A DNA stretch of 5,012 nucleotides, taken from Oscillospiraceae bacterium. GTDB taxonomy: Bacteria > Bacillota > Clostridia > Christensenellales > Aristaeellaceae. A model generated the notes under the pieces. That model saw only the letters and a program-made list of their open reading frames with translations. It was not told where the DNA came from and searched no databases. The position numbers and the translations under genes are program-made. The first letter of the stretch is position 1, and each line of letters opens with the position of its first letter. Shown here in pieces: positions 1-4,525 of the stretch. The stretch lies in contig JAISBH010000048.1 in NCBI GenBank assembly GCA_031266295.1, positions 1 to 5,012 on the forward strand, in the 5' to 3' direction.

Positions 1-65
1 GTCCCGAACCCTGCGAAGGGCTATCCGCCCTTTCGAAACCTGACCAGGCTTCGCCTGGACCATCG
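1..65 (-). repeat. R65 dispersed repeat, left copy (inverted)
   Basis: The reverse complement of this stretch matches 4798-4862 with three mismatches that I can count by eye (62 of 65). The unit contains two short palindromes: CCAGGC-GAA-GCCTGG, and an arm AAGGGC-GGATA-GCCCTT that extends to CGAA/TTCG with one bulged A. It carries no credible ORF. The left end may continue outside the window. It resembles an intergenic palindromic (REP/BIME-like) element rather than an insertion sequence, because no transposase or target duplication is visible. Confidence 0.85.
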
Positions 66-79
66 TTTGCGCACAAGCC

Positions 80-105
80 ATCGGTTTCGGCCAACTCGTT
101 GTGCT
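80..105 (-). repeat. R26 short repeat module, left copy (inverted)
   Basis: Its reverse complement matches 4971-4996 with two mismatches (24 of 26); the shared core is TGGCCGAAACCGAT preceded by AGCACAAC. It lies between the R65 and R60 copies. In the right flank the same module follows R65, so the modules are shuffled relative to one another. Confidence 0.7.
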
Positions 106-123
106 TTAGAGTCTATTCCGGAG

Positions 124-183
124 CGTAACCGACAACCCTCATCGCCCCCTCAGGGGGAGATGTCGCCGCAGCGACAGAGGGGG
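124..183 (-). repeat. R60 structured repeat, copy A (inverted)
   Basis: Read on the minus strand, this is an exact 60-base copy of 4550-4609 and differs from 4646-4705 at two adjacent bases. Internal hairpins are TGTCGC-TGCG-GCGACA and CCCCC-TGA-GGGGG. A G-run just ahead of it (GGGG-AAACG-CCCC on the minus strand, about 180-192) can pair with the leading C-run. It starts 29 bases after the stop of the glutaredoxin-like gene and is transcribed in the same direction, so it could act as a 3'-end structure of the rpmF operon. There is no U-tract, so it is not a classical intrinsic terminator. Similar CTCTGTCGCTGCGGCGACATCTCCCCC sequences are, to my knowledge, frequent intergenic repeats in clostridial genomes. 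Confidence 0.9.
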
Positions 184-212
184 CGTTTCCCCGTCACCGC
201 ATAGCAAACGCG

Positions 213-494
213 TCAGCCCGCGATCGTATCCGCAGCCGCCAGCGCCTGCTCCAGCACTGACAGCACCTTCTCGCGCGTGGCAGCGCCCTCGTGAACCTTA
301 CGATCGCCGACGTAGAACGTTGGCACGTAGTAATAATCGTATTGATCCGCAAGAATGGGTTCCTTGCGCTCGTCAATGCGGGTGATAGGTATCGCGCGGT
401 ACTGCGGATTTTCCGACAACAAGTCCTCTAGCCAGCGGTTGGCCTGCTGACAGTACGGGCAGCTATCGAAGTGAAAGTACAGAATCTTTTGCAT
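213..494 (-). CDS. small glutaredoxin/thioredoxin-like protein
   Basis: A 93-residue single-domain thioredoxin-fold protein. It has the beta strand KILYFHF, then the redox motif CPYC (C12-P-Y-C15, the glutaredoxin-type dithiol), then the predicted cis-proline at V57-P58-T59, and a C-terminal helix. The length and motif fit a glutaredoxin-like cytosolic thiol-disulfide oxidoreductase; the physiological substrate cannot be inferred. A GTG three codons upstream (503) would give 96 residues. I prefer the ATG at 494 because GAGGG at 503-507 lies 8 bases ahead of it, whereas the GTG overlaps that site. The site also overlaps the rpmF stop codon (506-508), which suggests translational coupling to rpmF. 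It is the last gene of the DUF177-rpmF operon, a place often taken by plsX or other fatty-acid synthesis genes in Bacillota. The fold is secure; the exact family name is less so. Confidence 0.88.
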   Translation of the reverse strand: MQKILYFHFDSCPYCQQANRWLEDLLSENPQYRAIPITRIDERKEPILADQYDYYYVPTFYVGDRKVHEGAATREKVLSVLEQALAAADTIAG

Positions 495-502
495 CCGCGT
501 CA

Positions 503-507
503 CCCTC
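503..507 (-). promoter_or_regulatory. ribosome binding site deciding the glutaredoxin-like start
   Basis: On the minus strand GAGGG is followed by 8 bases and then ATG at 494. It overlaps the TGA stop of rpmF (506-508), so ribosomes ending rpmF can re-initiate here. Confidence 0.65.
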
Positions 508-700
508 AGGACGACTTCTTCTCGTCGTCCACCTTGATCATCTGCTTGCCGTCATAGTAGCCGCAGAACTTACACACGCGGTGCGCCAGACGCATCTTCT
601 TGCAATGCGGGCACACGACAATGCTGGGCGTCGCCAGCTTCCAGTTCGCGCGGCGGCTGCGTCCTCTCGCTTTGGATACTTTTCCCTTTGGCAGCGCCAT
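506..700 (-). CDS. rpmF: 50S ribosomal protein L32
   Basis: A 64-residue protein with the typical bL32 layout. A basic N-terminal tail (MALPKGKVSKARGRSRRANWKL) is followed by a zinc ribbon with C30-P-H-C33 and C43-K-F-C46, so this is the four-cysteine, zinc-binding (C+) form. A short acidic and lysine-rich tail follows. bL32 is a structural protein of the large ribosomal subunit near the peptidyl-transferase/exit region. The start is firm: GGAGGTGG at 708-715 lies 7 bases before the ATG. It follows the DUF177 gene by 56 bases in the same direction, the conserved yceD-rpmF pairing of bacteria, and is followed at once by the glutaredoxin-like gene. Length and motifs are normal for the family. 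Confidence 0.97.
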   Translation of the reverse strand: MALPKGKVSKARGRSRRANWKLATPSIVVCPHCKKMRLAHRVCKFCGYYDGKQMIKVDDEKKSS

Positions 701-707
701 GGGTTCT

Positions 708-715
708 CCACCTCC
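708..715 (-). promoter_or_regulatory. strong ribosome binding site of rpmF
   Basis: GGAGGTGG on the minus strand, 7 bases upstream of the rpmF ATG. It is one of the strongest Shine-Dalgarno matches in the window, in keeping with high ribosomal-protein synthesis. Confidence 0.8.
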
Positions 716-756
716 AAGGTTATTTCGTTATTAAACACGATTGATCATCAAATCAT

Positions 757-1230
757 TCACGCATCGGATTCATGCCCGCACGGGCCTTCGTTCAAGTCGG
801 CTCCACACACGGTGCACAAACCCTTGCAGTCCTCGCGGCACAGAAAGCGTATGGGCAAACTCAAGGCCAGCGCGGAATATACCGCGTCGGTCAAGTCCAC
901 TTCATAGCCCTCAAGCCTCCGCCGCTCAGGATCATCTGGGTCGGCGTCCGTGCCGTAGACCTCATGCACAGGGGTTTCGATCGTCTTCGTCACATCGGCC
1001 AGGCATCGAGCGCACTTGGATAAAACCTCGGCGCGCGCCCTTCCGCGCACAAAGACCGTATCGCCGCCTCCAACGAATATCCCGTCCGCGCGTACGCCAC
1101 GCACATCGACTTCATCCGGGAAGCGATCGGTCTCGCCGTTCTTTTCCGCGTCCGCCATCGCTACCGAAAACGGAAACTGCTCGCCCGGCTGCTGCAGGGC
1201 GCGGCTCACGTCCAATGTCAAGCGTATCAC
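757..1230 (-). CDS. DUF177 (YceD/YlbN-type) protein
   Basis: A 157-residue protein of the DUF177 family, whose members sit next to rpmF; bacterial and plant members have been linked to 23S rRNA/large-subunit accumulation. Visible marks are the N-terminal pattern LDVSRAL..PGE.FPF, a central C73-x2-C76 pair (KCARCL), and the C-terminal cluster C131-x3-C135-x3-C139-x2-C142 (CREDCKGLCTVCG), which could bind a metal. The C-terminal cluster is common in Gram-positive members. The start is uncertain. The GTG at 1230 is the first start codon after an in-frame TAG, but its only purine-rich site, AGGA, ends one base upstream, which is too close. A TTG at codon 4 (1219-1221) would have that site about 10 bases away. 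It is the first gene of the operon, about 64 bases downstream of the predicted transcription start. Confidence 0.93.
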   Translation of the reverse strand: MIRLTLDVSRALQQPGEQFPFSVAMADAEKNGETDRFPDEVDVRGVRADGIFVGGGDTVFVRGRARAEVLSKCARCLADVTKTIETPVHEVYGTDADPDDPERRRLEGYEVDLTDAVYSALALSLPIRFLCREDCKGLCTVCGADLNEGPCGHESDA

Positions 1231-1291
1231 TTCCTAAATCCAAGCGGATCGCGCCAAGGAGTATACATAAGAAAACAACCGTGAGAAGGCA

Positions 1292-1314
1292 CGTTCCGAT
1301 ATTATAGCGGAACG
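1292..1314. promoter_or_regulatory. inverted repeat centred on the -10 box (candidate operator)
   Basis: CGTTCCG-N9-CGGAACG is a perfect 7-bp inverted repeat. The 9-base spacer contains the whole -10 hexamer of the DUF177-rpmF promoter. A dimeric repressor bound here would block RNA polymerase. The half-sites do not match the FapR, LexA or CIRCE operators that I know. It could also be a chance palindrome. Confidence 0.45.
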
Positions 1315-1329
1315 AGGACGAATTGTCAA
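1301..1329 (-). promoter_or_regulatory. consensus sigma-A promoter of the DUF177-rpmF-glutaredoxin operon
   Basis: On the minus strand the -35 box TTGACA (1324-1329) and -10 box TATAAT (1301-1306) are both perfect and are separated by 17 bases. Transcription would start near 1294 and give a leader of roughly 64 bases before the GTG at 1230. A strong constitutive promoter fits a ribosomal-protein operon. Confidence 0.88.
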
Positions 1330-1341
1330 ACTTTTATCGGA

Positions 1342-1358
1342 GGGCATCTCACATGCCC
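1342..1358. repeat. small hairpin between terminator and promoter
   Basis: GGGCAT-CTCAC-ATGCCC forms a 6-bp stem with a 5-base loop. It lies just past the SSB terminator and just ahead of the next -35 box. No U-tract follows on either strand, so it may be a back-up structure or have no function. Confidence 0.45.
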
Positions 1359-1360
1359 CT

Positions 1361-1390
1361 AAAACGCAAAAGGAAAGCACGAAGCTTTCC
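1361..1390 (-). terminator. intrinsic terminator of the deacetylase-SSB transcription unit
   Basis: On the minus strand a perfect 7-bp stem GGAAAGC-TTCGT-GCTTTCC (1372-1390) is followed by TTTTGCGTTTT (1371 to 1361). It lies about 90 bases past the SSB stop and 32 bases before the next promoter's -35 box, so it cleanly separates the two minus-strand units. Confidence 0.8.
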
Positions 1391-1415
1391 GTAGCGGCGC
1401 ACAGCGCGAATCCGC

Positions 1416-1434
1416 AGAATCACGAAGAGATTCT
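1416..1434. repeat. hairpin in the SSB 3' region
   Basis: AGAATC-ACGAAGA-GATTCT has a 6-bp stem and a 7-base loop. It lies between the SSB stop and the terminator. It shares the CACGAAG string with the terminator loop 43 bases away. No U-tract follows, and its function is unclear. Confidence 0.4.
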
Positions 1435-1480
1435 TACTACTAAGCGTTGACAAAGATTGCGTATCGGATTATCTCCGCGC

Positions 1481-2245
1481 CTACCGCCCCGAGTCGCTGA
1501 GGATAACAGGCGGTTCGCCGGCGCTGTCCTTCTCACGCTCGGCGAACGGAACATCGCCGCCATCCTTATCCAGTGTGGTTACGTCTACGGGCGCTGACGT
1601 GTCGTCCTGCGTGAATCTGACGGGCAGCGCGCCTTCACTGCGGATCGACTCCAAGCGTCCAACCGACACCTCATATGCAATCTTCTCGATAATGGCGCCG
1701 TCGGGCATCTGTTTCTGATACGGCCTGGATTGCAGGCGGCCATCGATCTGAATCTGATCGCCGATCGACATGCGCGAAGCAAAGCGTGCGTTGCGTCCCC
1801 ACGCGATACAAGGGATGTAGTCGCTCTTGCCATAGGCGCGGTTGACGGCTAGCATCAAGTCCGCAATCTCGCGGCCGAACGGCGTGGTCCGGTACGCCGG
1901 GGGTTTACACAGCGCGCCCACCAGCTGTATCGTGTTGGGGTTCTGTTCATCCTGCGGAACATACAGCTGCTGCGCGAACGCGGTGATTAACAGCCGACCG
2001 GCGCCGTTGATCACTTTGTTGTACGACCGTGCCTGCCCCTCTAGCCGCAGTTGCATACCTGGCTTGGGGTTGAGTGGAGTGAGCAGTCGTTCAGACGCTG
2101 TTACTGGCAGATGATCCTGCACGCCCGACAGCCTCGGCACGGACAGGGTAAACTGGTAGAAGGCCTCCCCGAACAACTCATGGCTGAATACTGGCGCGTT
2201 AGCCATGGTTCCAGTCAACCGTAATTGATTCACAATCCGTTCCAT
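1481..2245 (-). CDS. tandem-OB single-stranded DNA-binding protein
   Basis: A 254-residue protein with two OB-like halves. The first (about 1-98) has MERIVNQLRLTG... and GMQLRLEGQARSYNK. The second (about 104-200) is the more recognisable SSB domain, with NTIQLVGALCKPPAYR, the strand-turn IADLMLAVNRAYGKSDYIPCIAWG, and GDQIQIDGRLQSRPY. It should bind single-stranded DNA in replication, repair or recombination. Classical SSBs have one OB fold in about 110 residues plus a tail; two-domain relatives of this size occur in Clostridia, and this need not be the main replicative SSB. The tail (201-254) is acidic and disordered-looking. It has DGGDVPF at 228-234 but ends ILSDSGR instead of in the usual acidic tip. 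GAGGTG at 2253-2258, 7 bases before the ATG, supports the start. The deacetylase stops 26 bases upstream, so the two are probably cotranscribed. Confidence 0.9.
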   Translation of the reverse strand: MERIVNQLRLTGTMANAPVFSHELFGEAFYQFTLSVPRLSGVQDHLPVTASERLLTPLNPKPGMQLRLEGQARSYNKVINGAGRLLITAFAQQLYVPQDEQNPNTIQLVGALCKPPAYRTTPFGREIADLMLAVNRAYGKSDYIPCIAWGRNARFASRMSIGDQIQIDGRLQSRPYQKQMPDGAIIEKIAYEVSVGRLESIRSEGALPVRFTQDDTSAPVDVTTLDKDGGDVPFAEREKDSAGEPPVILSDSGR

Positions 2246-2271
2246 CGGTATCCACCTCTTCGTATCCCGCG

Positions 2272-3147
2272 TCAGACTTCCGGCGTCGGAGCGGTTTGGG
2301 CTTTGGGATGCTGTGTACCCGCGTGATCGATATACGTGTCGCCCGATAACAGTATTTGCGAAACGGGGATCACTTTATACCCGTTTGAAACATAATAGTC
2401 CAAGATCGTCGGCAGCGCATCCATCAGATACTTGGAATCGTTATGAAACAAGACAATATTTCCGGGGGCAAGGTTCTTTTTAGCCGCTGCGATCATCGGC
2501 TGCGCGCCCAAATTCTTCCAGTCGAGCGAATCGATGTTCCACTGGATGACCTCATAGCCTTCCTGCCTGGCGACCACTATCGTGCGGTCGTTATAGTCGC
2601 CATAGGGCGGCCTGAACAGCGTTGGGCGCTTGCTGGTCAAGGCCTCGATCTGGTCGGCGACGGTCTTGAGTTCCTGACGCATCTTATCGTCCGATAGCTG
2701 CGGCATATGCGGATGCGTTGTGGAATGACTCTCGACCTCATGGCCGCGCGCCGCGATCTCCTGGATCAGTTCGGGATATTTTTCCACCCATATCCCAACG
2801 ACGAAGAACGTCGTCTTGATATCGTACTTATCCAGCAGATCCAGCAGGGCCATCGTGTTCGCGTTACCCCATGCCGCGTCGAAGCTGATAGCGATAACCT
2901 TGTCGTCGCGCGCCACGTTATACACGGGTAGCTCACGCTTTCGAGCCGCAGCCATGACGTCGCTGCCCGGCGGCATGTACAGATACGCCACGCTTAGTAT
3001 AACCAATGTCGCCAGCGCAATCCATCGACTGATTCCAGCTATTGGACGCGGGACGGAGTCCCGCCCGACTCGGGGCGATGGAGCAGAACTCCGCTCCTCT
3101 CGAAGGACGCCAGTACCGTCCTTCCACATGCGCGAACCGTCTCGCAT
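2272..3147 (-). CDS. PdaB-like membrane-anchored polysaccharide deacetylase
   Basis: A 291-residue protein with a basic N-terminal tail (1-40), one membrane anchor (about 42-57, WIALATLVILSVAYLY), an extracytoplasmic linker, and a NodB domain (about 83-268). Motifs in order are SFDAAWG (D90), HSTTH (H141, H145), RPPYG (R179), DSLDW (D206, D209) and VLFHND (H235). These suggest a metal-dependent deacetylase of N-acetylated glycans such as peptidoglycan. SFDAAWG has Ala in place of the second Asp of the usual TFDDGP; this and the overall pattern resemble the sporulation-associated PdaB group, so activity and substrate are uncertain. The same frame is open up to 3447, but there it overlaps the divergent VOC gene; the ATG at 3147 has GGAGGT 7 bases upstream and is chosen. 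It is followed by the SSB gene. Residues 8-34 are encoded by a cluster of palindromes. Confidence 0.9.
   Translation of the reverse strand: MRDGSRMWKDGTGVLREERSSAPSPRVGRDSVPRPIAGISRWIALATLVILSVAYLYMPPGSDVMAAARKRELPVYNVARDDKVIAISFDAAWGNANTMALLDLLDKYDIKTTFFVVGIWVEKYPELIQEIAARGHEVESHSTTHPHMPQLSDDKMRQELKTVADQIEALTSKRPTLFRPPYGDYNDRTIVVARQEGYEVIQWNIDSLDWKNLGAQPMIAAAKKNLAPGNIVLFHNDSKYLMDALPTILDYYVSNGYKVIPVSQILLSGDTYIDHAGTQHPKAQTAPTPEV
3048..3124 (-). repeat. three-palindrome cluster inside the deacetylase 5' coding region
   Basis: Three hairpins lie in a row: GCGGGAC-GGA-GTCCCGC (3048-3064, perfect 7-bp stem), GGAGC-AGAACTCC-GCTCC (3080-3097) and GAAGGACG-CCAGTAC-CGTCCTTC (3102-3124, perfect 8-bp stem). 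They encode about residues 8-34, a polar Arg/Ser/Pro-rich stretch with no recognisable fold between the start codon and the membrane anchor. The string GGGGCGATG at 3072-3080 is shared with R60. It looks like an intergenic-type palindromic element lying in frame in a gene. Confidence 0.7.
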
Positions 3148-3154
3148 TCCGTTC

Positions 3155-3160
3155 ACCTCC
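3155..3160 (-). promoter_or_regulatory. ribosome binding site deciding the deacetylase start
   Basis: GGAGGT on the minus strand, with 7 bases to the ATG at 3147. It settles the start against the longer open frame, which would run into the divergent gene. Confidence 0.85.
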
Positions 3161-3291
3161 GTTTGGGATATGCGTATGCCTAGCCCATTGGTTATAGAAC
3201 AGCCGCGAAACCTTGCGCGAAGCCAGCGATGAAACCGCCATGCATTCAGACGAGAAAAAGAAGGCATTGTTCCACTATAACTAAGGGCGGA

Positions 3292-3297
3292 ATTATA
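3292..3297 (-). promoter_or_regulatory. possible -10 box for the deacetylase-SSB unit
   Basis: TATAAT on the minus strand, about 145 bases upstream of the deacetylase start. No fair -35 match lies 16-18 bases further up (CTCCGG or similar). If real, it overlaps the divergent VOC promoter face to face and would need an activator or another sigma factor. TATAGT at 3274-3279 is an alternative, also without a -35 box. Confidence 0.35.
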
Positions 3298-3304
3298 TGG
3301 GTGC

Positions 3305-3332
3305 TTGATAATGACCGGAGTAATGGTATAAT
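3305..3332 (+). promoter_or_regulatory. extended -10 sigma-A promoter of the VOC gene
   Basis: TTGATA (3305-3310), a 16-base spacer, then TATAAT (3327-3332) preceded by TGG (extended -10 motif TGn). Transcription would start near 3338-3340, about 50 bases before the ATG. The SH3 gene promoter has the same elements. Confidence 0.82.
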
Positions 3333-3388
3333 GCACTTTAGAGCGAGCGGAAAGCGGCTTAAAACACAAAGATCGGGAGGATTGACGG

Positions 3389-3784
3389 ATGTCTGAATCG
3401 TTTGGGGTAAAGGGATTGTCACATATTGGCGTAATTGTATCCGACATAGACGCTTCTATCGCGTTCTATCAGGATGGTTTGGGGTTTATTGTCGATCAGC
3501 GGGAAGAACTGGATAGAGGCACGAAGTTGGCGTTCATCCATGCTGGCACGTGTATTATCGAGCTGATCGAACGCGCCGACCGCAAGGTGCCCGGAGCGCC
3601 CGGCCCGGTCGATCACATCTGTTTAGATGTATCGGGCATTGACGAGCTGGTCGAGTCGCTGCGCGCGAGGGGTGTAGCGTTCATGTCGGACAAGGTTAGC
3701 GCACTGTCCGGAGGTCTCGCGGGCAAGCGGAATATATTCCTAACCGGGCCTGACGGCGAGAAGCTGGAGTTTTTCGAGGGTTGA
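3389..3784 (+). CDS. VOC (glyoxalase/bleomycin-resistance fold) protein
   Basis: A 131-residue protein of two beta-alpha-beta-beta-beta modules, the usual length of single-chain VOC proteins. The likely metal ligands stand at glyoxalase I-like places: H12 (GLSHIGVIVSDI), E58 (TCIIELIE), H76 (GPVDHICLDV) and E127 (KLEFFE), with DPxG-like GPDGEKLEF near the end. This fits a cytosolic metal-dependent lyase, isomerase or dioxygenase-fold enzyme, such as a lactoylglutathione-lyase-like or methylmalonyl-CoA-epimerase-like protein; the substrate cannot be told. GGGAGG at 3375-3380, 8 bases before the ATG, supports the start. It is transcribed divergently from the deacetylase, with 241 bases between the two starts, and has its own promoter. 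I see no clear terminator after it. Confidence 0.92.
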   Translation: MSESFGVKGLSHIGVIVSDIDASIAFYQDGLGFIVDQREELDRGTKLAFIHAGTCIIELIERADRKVPGAPGPVDHICLDVSGIDELVESLRARGVAFMSDKVSALSGGLAGKRNIFLTGPDGEKLEFFEG

Positions 3785-3874
3785 TGGGCAATCGGCGCGG
3801 GACGTTGGCGGGAAGCGGTGATTGACTGGCCTCCGGATTGTCGTTCATGCCAAATATTCCCTCTGTCGCGTATA

Positions 3875-3902
3875 TTGATAATGGCGCGGCTTCTGGTATA
3901 AT
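3875..3902 (+). promoter_or_regulatory. extended -10 sigma-A promoter of the SH3-domain gene
   Basis: TTGATA (3875-3880), a 16-base spacer, then TATAAT (3897-3902) preceded by TGG. Transcription would start near 3909, giving a leader of about 100 bases before the ATG at 4010. I found no riboswitch or strong hairpin in that leader. Confidence 0.82.
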
Positions 3903-4009
3903 GTAACTGGCGTGAACTTCCATTGTTGGATGTTTCATGTAGGCGAGATGTTGTGGGTGAAGTCATGCCGTTGTTACAGTAGCATAAACGATTTCTTCGG
4001 AGGGATGTT

Positions 4010-4501
4010 ATGAGGAATGGAAAGGTAGTCAAGACGGCGTCTGCGTTGGCGCTGCTGATAGCGCTGATTGTGCTCTGTGTGACGCCTGCGATGGCGGAGC
4101 CGTCGATATCAAGCAAGTGGGGCGCGTTCTACGGGCCGTGGCCGGTGACAGTAGTGATAACCGACTGCAAGCGGCTGAACCTGCGCTCGACGCCTCAACT
4201 GGGCGTGAGCTGGAACGTAGTGGCGTATCCGCCCCAAGGCACGCAGCTAACGGCTGTGGGTCGCGAAGGCAATTTCGTTGTGCTGCAGTATAATGGGCAG
4301 ACGGTTTATGGTTACGCGGCGTATTTGTCTCCGGTGAAGGCGCTGCCCCAACCGACTCCGCAGCCCCAGCCGCCAGTGGTCGTCGTGCCATGGAGGCCTA
4401 TTACGCCGACGGTTCCGGTATATCCGCCGTACTACAGGCCGCAGTATCCCACTCAGCCTCAGAGGCCATCCAGGCCAGGGCCATTCAGGCCGAACCGGTA
4501 A
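4010..4501 (+). CDS. secreted SH3-domain protein with proline-rich tail
   Basis: A 163-residue exported protein of unknown specific role. Residues 1-29 are a Sec signal peptide: a basic start (MRNGKVVK), a hydrophobic core (ALALLIALIVLCV), and a signal peptidase I site after A29 (TPAMA/EPS). C23 is not in a lipobox. Residues about 47-109 look like a bacterial SH3 (SH3b) domain, with LNLRSTP (56-62), a GTQL turn, and the closing GYAAYLSPV; such domains usually bind peptidoglycan or other wall polymers. Residues 113-163 are a proline-rich tail (19 Pro in 51 residues, also rich in Tyr, Gln and Arg), probably extended and perhaps wall-spanning. There is no catalytic domain. GGAGGG at 3999-4004, 5 bases before the ATG, and the signal peptide fix the start. 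It is monocistronic as far as can be seen; repeats follow 24 bases after the stop. Confidence 0.87.
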   Translation: MRNGKVVKTASALALLIALIVLCVTPAMAEPSISSKWGAFYGPWPVTVVITDCKRLNLRSTPQLGVSWNVVAYPPQGTQLTAVGREGNFVVLQYNGQTVYGYAAYLSPVKALPQPTPQPQPPVVVVPWRPITPTVPVYPPYYRPQYPTQPQRPSRPGPFRPNR

Positions 4502-4525
4502 TAGCGATAACTCTATTTGTCGGTG

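Noticed and set aside
741..1307. 188-codon plus-strand open frame
   Set aside because: It is opposite the well-supported DUF177 gene, runs over its promoter, and gives an Arg/Pro/Ser-rich translation without a family or ribosome binding site.
1292..1314. FapR, LexA or CIRCE operator
   Set aside because: The half-sites CGTTCCG/CGGAACG do not fit the known consensus of any of these; only the N9 spacing recalls CIRCE.
1447..1475. plus-strand TTGACA with a TATCTC-like -10
   Set aside because: The -10 is poor and it would drive antisense RNA into the SSB gene, with no gene to serve.
2816..3232. 138-codon plus-strand open frame opposite the deacetylase
   Set aside because: It is an antisense shadow of the conserved NodB domain and anchor, with no ribosome binding site.
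3148..3447. 100-residue N-terminal extension of the deacetylase frame
   Set aside because: It overlaps the divergent VOC gene and its promoter, has no ribosome binding site, and the ATG at 3147 has a strong one.
3909..4009. riboswitch or structured leader of the SH3 gene
   Set aside because: The leader is about 100 bases long, but I find no strong stem, no terminator/anti-terminator pair and no known riboswitch motif.
3613..4116. 167-codon minus-strand open frame
   Set aside because: It covers the VOC 3' end, the SH3 promoter and the SH3 signal peptide on the other strand; its translation is low complexity.
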